From positions 1 to 20,530 of IMG/VR virus record IMGVR_UViG_3300049489_000122: a stretch of 20,530 nucleotides of DNA, one strand, 5' to 3'. Below, piece after piece: positions 1-7,132 of the stretch. Position numbers and translations under genes: made by a program. The notes beneath the pieces are model-generated. The model saw nothing but the letters and a program-made list of their open reading frames with translations, was not told the DNA's origin and searched no databases. The DNA is from a virus. The first letter of the stretch is position 1, and every line of letters begins with the position of its first letter.

Positions 1-165
1 AATTAGAGCTTGCTTCCATGTTTCTTGATCGCCATTGGTAAAGGCTTTGTGAAGTTTCTCAAAGTTTCTTTCGTATTGCTTAACGTGAGTGATTAAGCGC
101 AACAGGTTCTGTAGTCTTTCATCATGGATAGCGATTCCGTTGTATAACATTGACTGTCTGAGCAT
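1..165 (-). CDS. Small leftward protein, C-terminus beyond window edge
   Basis: Unrecognised. An open frame of 55 codons starts at the ATG on complement 165-163 and runs off the left edge without a stop. The start is well supported: a perfect AGGAGG ribosome binding site (complement 176-171) lies five bases upstream. The peptide begins MLRQSMLYNGIAIHDERLQN and continues as a charged, probably helical chain (LLRLITHVKQYERNFEKLHK). No signal peptide, metal site or known motif is visible. It lies 64 bases downstream of the ribbon-helix-helix gene on the same strand, so the two may share a transcript. Function is not inferred. Confidence 0.7.
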   Translation of the reverse strand, partial: MLRQSMLYNGIAIHDERLQNLLRLITHVKQYERNFEKLHKAFTNGDQETWKQALI

Positions 166-170
166 TGTCA

Positions 171-176
171 CCTCCT
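171..176 (-). promoter_or_regulatory. Consensus Shine-Dalgarno of the leftward small gene
   Basis: The complement reads AGGAGG followed by TGACA and the ATG at 165. This is the strongest ribosome binding site in the left region and decides the start of the partial leftward gene. It contrasts with the neighbouring leftward gene at 230-388, which has no such site. Confidence 0.8.
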
Positions 177-229
177 AGTTATAATGACGTTAGTATTATG
201 TTAAACATTTTTAGACAAAAAAATATCTA

Positions 230-388
230 TTAAGTATTCGCGTCTTTTCTTCCGTACTTCTTGCATAACCAATAGATGAAGGCTGAGACATTAGTAAAGC
301 CATTATCCTTAGCCATTTGTTCAACTTCACGTTTCTCGGCCTCAGTTACTCTTAGCGCGATCGTTTTATCTTTGATTTCTTTTTCCAT
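230..388 (-). CDS. Ribbon-helix-helix (Arc/CopG-like) DNA-binding protein
   Basis: A 52-residue protein. After a lysine/glutamate-rich start, residues 8-14 (KTIALRV) form the expected DNA-contacting beta strand. Two helices follow, TEAEKREVEQMAKDNG and NVSAFIYWLCKKYG, separated by the short turn G-F-T-N typical of the ribbon-helix-helix fold. Family members dimerise and bind operator repeats, commonly repressing their own or a divergent promoter. It is transcribed away from the packaging genes, so it may control the divergent region at 389-488 or the leftward operon; this is inference. Its ATG has no recognisable ribosome binding site, and the promoter places the likely transcript start at or next to the ATG. 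Confidence 0.75.
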   Translation of the reverse strand: MEKEIKDKTIALRVTEAEKREVEQMAKDNGFTNVSAFIYWLCKKYGRKDANT

Positions 389-394
389 GTAATA

Positions 395-422
395 ATCATA
401 CCACGTTAATACATTGTGTCAA
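395..422 (-). promoter_or_regulatory. Sigma70-type promoter for the leftward regulator
   Basis: On the minus strand TTGACA (422-417) is followed after 16 bases by TATGAT (400-395). That is a perfect -35 and a five-of-six -10. Only six bases separate the -10 from the ATG at 388, so transcription would begin at or within a base or two of the start codon, giving a leaderless message. The site lies in the 100-base divergent gap (389-488) before the terS-like gene. No convincing plus-strand promoter was found in that gap. Confidence 0.65.
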
Positions 423-488
423 CATTATTTTAGCGACGAGAAATGAAGATTTATTTTTAATTGTTTCCAGAAAGTAACAAATTGCTAT

Positions 489-989
489 ATGTCAATACAT
501 CCAGCATCAAAACAGATCAAAGAGGCTAAATTCATTGAGGCCTTGGTGGATACTGCTGGAAATGCTACAGAGGCCTACAAGGCTATTAAGCCTCAAGTAA
601 CACACCATTCTGCAAGGGCTTTAGGAAGTAAAACATTAGCCACGATTAGCCAAGACGATACAAAAAGTATTATGGAGAGGGTTGGCTGTACTAAGGAAGC
701 GGTTATCAATGGAATCTGGAAACGCATTGAAGGAACAAGGAAGGTAGGCGATTACGTCCGAGGCGCTGATGTTATATGCAAAGTAGGCGGTTATTACGAG
801 TCTAAGAACACTTTGAAGGACGCAATGGACGCAGGCCTTGACCTAGTAGAGATTATCAAGGTACGTTTGCGTAAGTCTAGTGATATCAAGCCATTGCAAC
901 AATCAATAGATATTCCATCTAAGTCAACAGACAACGTAGTTGATGCGGTGATTAGCGACGGTACAGCGACGAGCAAGGCAAAAGAATAA
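489..989 (+). CDS. Probable terminase small subunit (TerS)
   Basis: A 166-residue protein. Residues about 10-50 (KFIEALVDTAGNATEAYKAI, then HSARALGSKTLA) match the N-terminal helix-turn-helix pattern of phage small terminases, in which an N-A-T-x-A-Y helix is followed by an S-A-R-x-x-G-S recognition segment. The middle (residues about 66-115) is helical and could oligomerise; the tail is Ser/Thr-rich and polar. TerS recognises the packaging site on phage DNA and regulates the large terminase. Position supports this: it is the first rightward gene, and TerL follows about 1.4 kb later. The ATG at 489 has no strong ribosome binding site. The call rests on motif resemblance and position; a transcription regulator is the main alternative. 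Confidence 0.65.
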   Translation: MSIHPASKQIKEAKFIEALVDTAGNATEAYKAIKPQVTHHSARALGSKTLATISQDDTKSIMERVGCTKEAVINGIWKRIEGTRKVGDYVRGADVICKVGGYYESKNTLKDAMDAGLDLVEIIKVRLRKSSDIKPLQQSIDIPSKSTDNVVDAVISDGTATSKAKE

Positions 990-1229
990 ATCCCTTCGGG
1001 CGTACCTTACATAACGCTAATTATAGAGCAGCATAAAATTATGTAACATGATCCGCGGAGCAGAGGGCAGGCTGGCTAGAATTGGGCAAGGAATCCTATG
1101 GAAAACCCTTCCAGCCCCCACCCCCACCGACCCCATACGTATCTAGTTCCCAAAAAATTACCAAGAATTTCCAATGCTCACCAGAATTTCTACACCTGAA
1201 CCAGAACCCACATCTATCAGGACTCTAAT
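990..1229 (+). other. 240-base non-coding gap with C-rich tract and inverted repeat
   Basis: No convincing gene is seen on either strand. The left part holds a short CCCTTCGGG palindrome just after the terS-like stop. Further right, GGCTGG (1070-1075) and CCAGCC (1111-1116) form an inverted repeat with GGG/CCC inside it. A strongly strand-biased C-rich tract (about 1111-1134) follows. Being next to the small terminase gene it is a reasonable place for a packaging site or a structured leader, but nothing in the sequence proves either. Confidence 0.4.
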
Positions 1230-1817
1230 GTGATCATCTTCCTCGGAAACCAACACAGCTCCGAACTCTACAAAGACTTCATTGAAGCCAATAAGTCATG
1301 TAAACCAGATGTTGTAGTCAGTTGCCAGTACCCGCACAAGATACCACAATCTCTGATAGATTCACATATAGTTGTTAATATCCACTACGGCCTATTACCC
1401 AGATACGCAGGCTGTAACCCTGTCTATTGGCAGATGATCATGGAAGACTACGCAGGTGTAACCCTGCACTACGTAGACAATGATTGGGATTCAGGCGATA
1501 TCATAGACACCTTTGAACTACCCACAGACGCAAGCATAGCCAGTGAAGTCTATGAAGGATTAGCCCAAGGTGGCAAGGCGCTCTTGCTTAGGAACTTTAA
1601 AGCAATACTCAATAAGTCAGCCAAGCGCAATCCCCAGGACAAGTCCAAGCGCCAGTACAAAGACAAGTTACAGGTTAACTTTAATGATGCCAAATACTTA
1701 GGCGAAGTAGACTTACCACGCAAGCTAGAGAAACATATCCGCGCACTAAACTTCCCAGGTAAGCAGTACCCAATAGTTACTATTAAAGGACGTGATTATG
1801 AAGTCAGAGCTATTTAA
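1230..1817 (+). CDS. Formyltransferase-fold protein, possibly sugar N-formyltransferase
   Basis: A 195-residue protein with the signature of the formyltetrahydrofolate-dependent formyltransferase fold. It has N50 and H52 in VNIHYGLLPRYAG, then GVTLHYVDNDWDSGDII with D87, giving the Asn-His-Asp catalytic triad. In known members this transfers a formyl group from N10-formyltetrahydrofolate to an amine. The segment after the loop reads CNPVYW; the P-x-x-W pattern is more like sugar-amine formyltransferases than methionyl-tRNA formyltransferase, and the protein lacks the C-terminal tRNA-binding domain of that roughly 315-residue enzyme. The usual P/S after the catalytic His is Y/G here. The start is GTG, with CAGGA seven bases upstream. 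A Met-type tRNA lies about 400 bases downstream, so tRNA as substrate cannot be excluded. Confidence 0.8.
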   Translation: MIIFLGNQHSSELYKDFIEANKSCKPDVVVSCQYPHKIPQSLIDSHIVVNIHYGLLPRYAGCNPVYWQMIMEDYAGVTLHYVDNDWDSGDIIDTFELPTDASIASEVYEGLAQGGKALLLRNFKAILNKSAKRNPQDKSKRQYKDKLQVNFNDAKYLGEVDLPRKLEKHIRALNFPGKQYPIVTIKGRDYEVRAI

Positions 1818-1818
1818 T

Positions 1819-1851
1819 ATGACTTCTAATTATGAGGTTAGAGCCATATGA
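1819..1851 (+). pseudogene. Duplicated C-terminal stub of the formyltransferase gene
   Basis: Just after the formyltransferase stop a ten-codon frame reads MTSNYEVRAI and then TGA. The preceding gene ends RDYEVRAI. The two ends share YEVRAI but use different synonymous codons for E, V, A and I, and the TGA overlaps the ATG of the next gene as ATGA. This looks like the leftover 3' end of a diverged second copy, or a translated coupling peptide. Confidence 0.5.
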
Positions 1852-2192
1852 AACCATCTAACCCCAATACCCATACCTTTAAGCTAGAACTGATCTGGTG
1901 GCAAGATGCCTATGTCACTACAGATAACGCACCAGAACTCAACCCCAATGCCTCTCATTTGACCTGTAGCATGGGTATAAGGGCCAAAGAGGACCAAGAG
2001 TACATCTATCTATCCCATTTCTATGATGGCATCTCTACAGAGCTTGCAGGGCCATTTACAGCCATTCCTAGAGGCATGATTAAGCATACGAAATCAATAG
2101 AGATAGGGGAGGTGATACCGCTTATGGCAGTAAAGGCAAATAAAGCTCCAAAGAAGTTAGTTAAGAAAATGAAGTCTAAGAAATCCTGTTAA
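1848..2192 (+). CDS. Hypothetical protein with lysine-rich tail
   Basis: Unrecognised, 114 residues. The body (residues about 8-90) alternates hydrophobic and polar residues in a way that suggests a small beta-rich domain, for example FKLELIWWQDAYVTT and YIYLSHFYDGIST. The last 20 residues are strongly basic (NKAPKKLVKKMKSKKSC), which could contact nucleic acid or a phosphate-rich partner. No signal peptide or membrane segment is seen. The ATG at 1848 overlaps the stop of the short stub upstream, suggesting translational coupling. The tRNA follows after 38 bases. Confidence 0.65.
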   Translation: MKPSNPNTHTFKLELIWWQDAYVTTDNAPELNPNASHLTCSMGIRAKEDQEYIYLSHFYDGISTELAGPFTAIPRGMIKHTKSIEIGEVIPLMAVKANKAPKKLVKKMKSKKSC

Positions 2193-2230
2193 TTTTGCCC
2201 CAAACTGCGTAGCAGGTTAAGGCGTATCAT

Positions 2231-2304
2231 CGCGGGATAGCTCAGTCCGGTAGAGCATAAGACTCATAATCTTAAGGTCATGGGTTCAAATCCCGTTCCC
2301 GCAA
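2231..2304 (+). tRNA. tRNA-Met (CAT) with initiator-like acceptor and D loop
   Basis: A full cloverleaf: acceptor CGCGGGA/TCCCGCA with positions 2-7 paired and C1 opposite A72; D stem GCTC/GAGC; D loop AGTCCGGTA; anticodon stem TAAGA/TCTTA around loop CTCATAA; five-base variable loop; T stem ATGGG/CCCGT with loop TTCAAAT; discriminator A73. No CCA is encoded. C1xA72, A73 and the nine-base D loop match bacterial initiator tRNA. But the three G-C pairs of the initiator anticodon stem are missing, and pair 11:24 is C-G as in elongators. It could be an initiator variant, an elongator Met, or a CAT tRNA for Ile after lysidine modification. The first is favoured by the end mismatch, with moderate certainty. 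Confidence 0.9.
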
Positions 2305-2367
2305 TGTTATAGCATGGTAGCCCTACAAGCACCTGGTTGCGACACCCCGCACTTTATAAAGGAATTT

Positions 2368-3858
2368 ATGGCAGTTTCCCTAGTCACTAGGCAAGAAAAA
2401 GAGAAGCTCTTAGAACACTATTACCTTAACATCCAAGACTTTGCTTCTGACATCTTGCCTCACTGGCTAACATTTAAGACACCAGAGTTCCACAAAGACA
2501 TCTATGGACTACTCAGAACTGAACCACTGTTGGCATTGTCAGCTCCTAGAGGCTTCGCTAAGTCAACAGTCTGCTCCAAGATATTCCCCATCTGGTCAGC
2601 CCTATTCAGGCAATATGGCGACATATCAATCATCTCAGCTTCCGAGGACTTCGTTGTCCGAGAGATCATGTCCCTGCTTAGAAACGAATTTGAATCAAAT
2701 AAGAAAATCCTCCGATTGTTTGGAGAACAGAAAACAGATCAGTGGTCAGCTTCTTACTTCAAGCTTAAGAACGGAATCGCATTTGAGGGCCTTGGCATTA
2801 ATGGTCAGTTGCGTGGTGGTCGTCGTGGTGTGGTTATCCTTGATGACATTGAATCTAACGAATCAGTTATTTCCGAAGACCAGCGTACAAAGCTTAAAGA
2901 CAAAGTAAACAAAGAGATTATCCCAAAGCTATTGCCAGAGTCAATCTGCTGCATTGTTGGCACAATTATCCATCCACTTTGTTACCTTCGCGAAGTGCTT
3001 AATAACAAAGACAATGGTTGGACAAAGCGAGAGTACAGGGCTTACATAGATGCCAAGTCCTCTGATACGCGCAAGATGCGGCAAGGTAACGAGCTTTGGG
3101 CTGATATGTGGTCCCATGACAAGCTACAGAAAAGAAAAGCTGCAATCGGGTCCACCGCATTTGCAAGTGAATACTTAAACGATCCTATCTCTGATGGTGC
3201 TATGCCGATCAATGAAGAACATATCCGGTATTGGGATTCATTACCAGAACAGTACTCGGTCTATATGTGCCTTGATCCGGCCTACACAGAGAACGAGACA
3301 TCTGATTACAAGGTAGCTGTAGCGGTTGCAATAGACTCAAAAGGAAACAGATACCTACTTGAATACATACGAACACACGCTCCGTTGGGCGAGTACATGG
3401 AAGGGGCGCTAAACCTATATGTTAAGTATAAAAATAAGTGCATCAAACTTGGATGTCCAGCCGGACGAGAATCAGACTTTTATAACAGCTTTGAAGAACG
3501 AGCCAGAAAACGCAACTTGTACCCGCCTATCTGCGAGGTTAAGTACGTTATCCGAGACGCTCAAACAGGTGCCAGTCTCAGAAATAAGCATCAGCGGATT
3601 GTGCGAACTCTACAACCACATTTCGAGAATGGAACATATTATATTCACCCAACACAGACCGAAGCCAGGGCAGAGTTATTAAGCTTTGCGGGACAGTCAC
3701 TACACGACGATATCGTAGATGCCATGTCTGGTGTTGAGCAGTTAGTTGAACCGCATTACTCCTACGAAGAAGTAGAAAAACAAGCACAGGATTCAACCTG
3801 GACTATTGAAACAGTAGACTTATCCTCGACCGGAGAGAATGGTTACGGGGATTACTAA
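2368..3858 (+). CDS. terL: Terminase large subunit (TerL), packaging ATPase-nuclease
   Basis: Packages DNA into the prohead. From the ATG at 2368 the protein has 496 residues. Walker A is SAPRGFAKST (about 58-67) and Walker B VVILDDIE (about 155-162, the final Glu being the likely catalytic carboxylate). The RNase H-like nuclease shows MCLDPAY near residue 302 and HDDIVDAM near residue 446, supplying metal-binding aspartates. Size and motif spacing fit complete TerL proteins. I chose 2368 because AAAGGA lies five bases upstream; an in-frame ATG at 2314, ten bases after the tRNA, would add 18 residues but lacks a ribosome binding site. The portal gene follows after 18 bases. Confidence 0.93.
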   Translation: MAVSLVTRQEKEKLLEHYYLNIQDFASDILPHWLTFKTPEFHKDIYGLLRTEPLLALSAPRGFAKSTVCSKIFPIWSALFRQYGDISIISASEDFVVREIMSLLRNEFESNKKILRLFGEQKTDQWSASYFKLKNGIAFEGLGINGQLRGGRRGVVILDDIESNESVISEDQRTKLKDKVNKEIIPKLLPESICCIVGTIIHPLCYLREVLNNKDNGWTKREYRAYIDAKSSDTRKMRQGNELWADMWSHDKLQKRKAAIGSTAFASEYLNDPISDGAMPINEEHIRYWDSLPEQYSVYMCLDPAYTENETSDYKVAVAVAIDSKGNRYLLEYIRTHAPLGEYMEGALNLYVKYKNKCIKLGCPAGRESDFYNSFEERARKRNLYPPICEVKYVIRDAQTGASLRNKHQRIVRTLQPHFENGTYYIHPTQTEARAELLSFAGQSLHDDIVDAMSGVEQLVEPHYSYEEVEKQAQDSTWTIETVDLSSTGENGYGDY

Positions 3859-3876
3859 CAGACCAAACGGACACAA

Positions 3877-6033
3877 ATGGCAACGAAATTCCTAACAGAT
3901 AACGGTTACAACAAGCTTAATCCAGCTACTTCTAGCGGTTTACGCAATGATTCAGCCAATGATTACAACAAGTACTTAGAAGATGAGAAGATCATCACTA
4001 AGTACAAAGTAGCCGTCAACATGGCTTTAACTGATACCTCCACATGGCGCAATAAGCAAGACGCATGGAATAAGCAGCGCATGAGGATTAAGAAGGCCAA
4101 GGTGTTCCCGTTTGAGGGATGCTCCAACCTTAAGATGCCAACCGATGAAAGACATATCGGTAAGAAGAAAGCTAAGTTAGCTAACCGTATCTTTGGTATC
4201 AGACCGATCGTGCAAGCCGTTCCACCACCGTCAGGTAAGATGGCGGTGGCCCAGAAGATAGAGAAGTTCCTAGACCACCTTTTGATGGATGTTATGAACA
4301 TCTATCCTAAGGGTGTTATCGCTATAGACAAGATGTTAGAGTCTGGCTTTAACACAATGAAAGCTTACTGGCGCATCGAGAAGACCCGACGCACAGAAAC
4401 TTTTGGTCTAGCGGACATGTCAGTAGAAGAAGCTGCAATGATGTTCTCTCACGGTACCGATCCAGATTGGATCAAAGAGGAGATCATTAAGCGCTTAGAT
4501 ATCGACATGAATCCGTTGGTTTCTGACGAGAACGAGAAGCAGATAGAAGAAGCCATCGTAAAGATTTACCAAGGCGCAGAGGAAGTAACCATTGATGTTG
4601 ACGACCTTACATATAACGCTCCTGACGTTGCCACACCCGATGCGGTACGTATCATTGTTCCCTCGGAATCGCCTCTCGACCCACAGAACTGTGAATGGAT
4701 ATGCCACGACCTTGTTATCAGCTATCGTGAATTTATGTCGAGGGCAGAACGTGGTTATAAGAACATTGACACCGTTAGCTCAACAGTCACAAGAGCAACT
4801 GATCCAAATTTTACTATTGAACAGTCAAAAGACTTTCGTGAGGGGATCAATCGTTATCAGAATGGTGGCTATGTCCGAATCTGGGAGATTTATACCTGGG
4901 AAAAAGTAACCCCCGAAGACCCCGCACCACGCAAGTGTGTTATTACTATTGCCCCAGAGTTTAATGTTGTCTTGCGCCGCATGTCTTTGGCTAACCTTAA
5001 TGGCAAGTTCCCATTCGCCCGTATCAATAGAGAGATCATTGACGACAGATGGTACAGCCCAAGGGGTATTCCAGAGTTAATTACAGACATTGTGCGTGAG
5101 ATTGATGTGCAGAAGAATCAGCGCATTGATTCACAGACAGCCCGTAATGCTCCGATGTTTATGTACCGCGTCGGGATAGTGAATCCGAATATTAAGCTTA
5201 AGCCCAACAAGGGGATTCCCGTTCCTCCTGGTATGCCATTTGGTGAAGCTTTCCACATGATGAACAATACCAACCTTAATGCTGAATTTAGCTATAAGGA
5301 TGAGTTGCAGCAGCTTAATGCAGAGACGGAAGAATTACTTGGTGAGGTTAACTTTACTCTCCAATCACAGATCAATAAGCGTCAACCCCGCACCGGAATA
5401 GAAGTAGATGCACAAGTTCAGAACATGATGCCAAGCACGAATCTTGAAGGTGAGATCGTGGCTAATGGTTTCAATGAACTGTTCAATATGATCTTCGCCT
5501 TGTGGTGTGAGTTTGGTGATGATGAGTATGAGTTCCAGTACTTCGGCAACAACGCTGATGGTAAATTTGAGACTATTAAGTTGACCAAGGAAGAACTACA
5601 GGGTCATATCATCTCGGTTCGCGGCAATGATAGCAACACCAATCCCGCTGTCCGTATGCAGAAAGCAATGACCATTAAGCAGATCACATCTGATCAGTTG
5701 GCATTGAATATGGGATTAACTTCACCCATGAATGTGTATAACGCTCAAAGGGAAGTGCTGCAACAGTTGGGTGTAAATCCTGATATGTTTGTCAGTCCTC
5801 CACCCCCGCCTCCACCAGAACGCCCAGCTCCCATTAAGATAGGGATGGAAGACCTAACGGCCAAGGAGGCAATGCAAGTAAAGATGGCCCAAGGTATTCG
5901 TCCTGATGTGCTAGGAAACCTTGAACGTGATGCGCAGATGGCATCTAAGCACAGAGCAGAAACAGCCCACATCAATGCTAAAACAATGAAGGAAAATATC
6001 AGTGAACAAATCCCAGAAGCAATTACTCAGTGA
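3877..6033 (+). CDS. Portal protein
   Basis: A 718-residue protein placed directly after TerL. It forms the dodecameric channel through which DNA enters and leaves the capsid and which carries the neck. Length and position fit portals of short-tailed phages. Recognisable stretches include a conserved N-terminal region (VFPFEGCSNLKMP), the wing/stem region with WYSPRGIPELITDI near residues 390-405, and the helical IDVQKNQRIDSQTARNAP. Near residue 640 seven consecutive prolines precede a charged helical tail (about 660-718) that could sit inside the capsid. The ATG at 3877 has only a weak ribosome binding site. The end overlaps the next gene by 32 bases. Confidence 0.88.
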   Translation: MATKFLTDNGYNKLNPATSSGLRNDSANDYNKYLEDEKIITKYKVAVNMALTDTSTWRNKQDAWNKQRMRIKKAKVFPFEGCSNLKMPTDERHIGKKKAKLANRIFGIRPIVQAVPPPSGKMAVAQKIEKFLDHLLMDVMNIYPKGVIAIDKMLESGFNTMKAYWRIEKTRRTETFGLADMSVEEAAMMFSHGTDPDWIKEEIIKRLDIDMNPLVSDENEKQIEEAIVKIYQGAEEVTIDVDDLTYNAPDVATPDAVRIIVPSESPLDPQNCEWICHDLVISYREFMSRAERGYKNIDTVSSTVTRATDPNFTIEQSKDFREGINRYQNGGYVRIWEIYTWEKVTPEDPAPRKCVITIAPEFNVVLRRMSLANLNGKFPFARINREIIDDRWYSPRGIPELITDIVREIDVQKNQRIDSQTARNAPMFMYRVGIVNPNIKLKPNKGIPVPPGMPFGEAFHMMNNTNLNAEFSYKDELQQLNAETEELLGEVNFTLQSQINKRQPRTGIEVDAQVQNMMPSTNLEGEIVANGFNELFNMIFALWCEFGDDEYEFQYFGNNADGKFETIKLTKEELQGHIISVRGNDSNTNPAVRMQKAMTIKQITSDQLALNMGLTSPMNVYNAQREVLQQLGVNPDMFVSPPPPPPPERPAPIKIGMEDLTAKEAMQVKMAQGIRPDVLGNLERDAQMASKHRAETAHINAKTMKENISEQIPEAITQ

Positions 6034-6334
6034 CATCTCGGTAGTTCTACAGCTTAAAGAACATGCCGGTTGGGAAATAGTAATGAGGGATGCGCAGGCA
6101 AACTTCGATGCGTTATCAGCATCGTGGTTTAACCTTCCAGAAGATTCACCATTGTTAAAAGAGCAAAGAGCAAGGCAGATAGCAAACTATACCATCCTAA
6201 CACTCATGGACATGTACGAAGCAAAGTACAGGGAGTTGGGGATGGAACTTATACAAAACGAAAACACTGACATCTTGCAATCCAGCGACATTGATCGCAT
6301 TGATGTAATGGAAGAACCAGAAGACAATGAGTAA
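6002..6334 (+). CDS. Small hypothetical protein following the portal
   Basis: Unrecognised, 110 residues, starting with GTG inside the end of the portal gene and itself overlapping the next gene by eight bases. It is predicted largely helical (QLKEHAGWEIVMRDAQANFD, then RARQIANYTILTLMDMYEAK) with an acidic tail ending EEPEDNE. A short helical gene in this place is common in podovirus head modules, where its product is thought to be a virion or assembly factor. Coupled translation with portal and hydrolase suggests a late role. No enzymatic motif is visible. Confidence 0.7.
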   Translation: MNKSQKQLLSDISVVLQLKEHAGWEIVMRDAQANFDALSASWFNLPEDSPLLKEQRARQIANYTILTLMDMYEAKYRELGMELIQNENTDILQSSDIDRIDVMEEPEDNE

Positions 6335-7103
6335 AACAGACCAGACACCAGCACAATTACAAGCAGCAGCAATGGCAGCTAAAGAGGGAAATGCGACACC
6401 TTCCGTCTATAAGCTCTCCGCTGCACCAGCACAGGTTCCTGAGTTTCAATATACTCGACCATCTAGGATCGTTGCTAGTAACGCTGATGATAACAAGGTT
6501 CTAGCTACAGCACAGATGCTTTATGGTGAGTTTGGTGGTGAAGGTAAGAATCCAGAACTCCAAAAACAATACATGAAGACGGGTGCTTCTGCCGCGTACA
6601 ACACATTCGGTAAGGGTGAATGGGCTGGCCGTGATTGGGACACTCACTTATACAAGAACTTCTACGCTGTCCAGAATCATAATCAGCCATATCAAGAAGC
6701 CTTAAATGGTGACTTCAAGACACCAGAATCACAAGCCTCCTGGAAACGTGCCATGCAGATCGCTTATGGTATAGAGTCTGGGAATATACCGGTTGAGAAG
6801 GGTCAGTTCTACTTCACACCAGAGGAACGTCAGAAGAACTTTGGCGGACCAAGCATCCCTAATCCAGATAAGTTAGAGCTGGTACGTAATGTTGGTAAGT
6901 ATGAAGTCTATCAATATAAGCAGAATAAACCAGTCGCTAAGATTCAAGAAGCCCTTAAGACTTCTGGTTTCTATAAAGGTGAAGTGGATGGCATGACGGG
7001 TCCACAAACCAAAGCTGCTATCAAACAGTTTCAAGTTGCTAATGGCTTAAAGCCAGACGGCATTGTAGGTAAACAAACAAGGGCTGCATTGTTCAGCTCG
7101 TAA
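6327..7103 (+). CDS. SleB-like cell-wall hydrolase with peptidoglycan-binding domain
   Basis: A 258-residue protein with two parts. Residues about 58-165 resemble SleB-type hydrolases: LATAQMLYGEFGGEG (candidate catalytic Glu 68), then YAVQNHNQPYQEA and WKRAMQIAYGIESG, ending in a KGQFYFTP segment. SleB enzymes cleave the glycan strand of peptidoglycan. Residues about 202-256 are a peptidoglycan_binding_1 domain (IQEALKTSGFYKGEVDGMTG, later PDGIVGKQTRAAL). There is no signal peptide or membrane segment, so release would need a holin or virion delivery. Its place between portal and scaffold genes points to a virion-borne wall-degrading enzyme used at entry, although a lysis endolysin is possible. 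The catalytic assignment is by pattern only. Confidence 0.75.
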   Translation: MSKTDQTPAQLQAAAMAAKEGNATPSVYKLSAAPAQVPEFQYTRPSRIVASNADDNKVLATAQMLYGEFGGEGKNPELQKQYMKTGASAAYNTFGKGEWAGRDWDTHLYKNFYAVQNHNQPYQEALNGDFKTPESQASWKRAMQIAYGIESGNIPVEKGQFYFTPEERQKNFGGPSIPNPDKLELVRNVGKYEVYQYKQNKPVAKIQEALKTSGFYKGEVDGMTGPQTKAAIKQFQVANGLKPDGIVGKQTRAALFSS

Positions 7104-7132
7104 CGAATGGCTACGTAATAGCTAAGGAACGT

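Noticed and set aside
1-488. Integrase or attachment site at the left edge
   Set aside because: No recombinase frame and no tRNA-like direct repeat; only small leftward genes are present.
2314-2367. Upstream start for the large terminase
   Set aside because: It lies ten bases after the tRNA with no ribosome binding site, and the added 18 residues look unlike a TerL start. The ATG at 2368 has AAAGGA in place.
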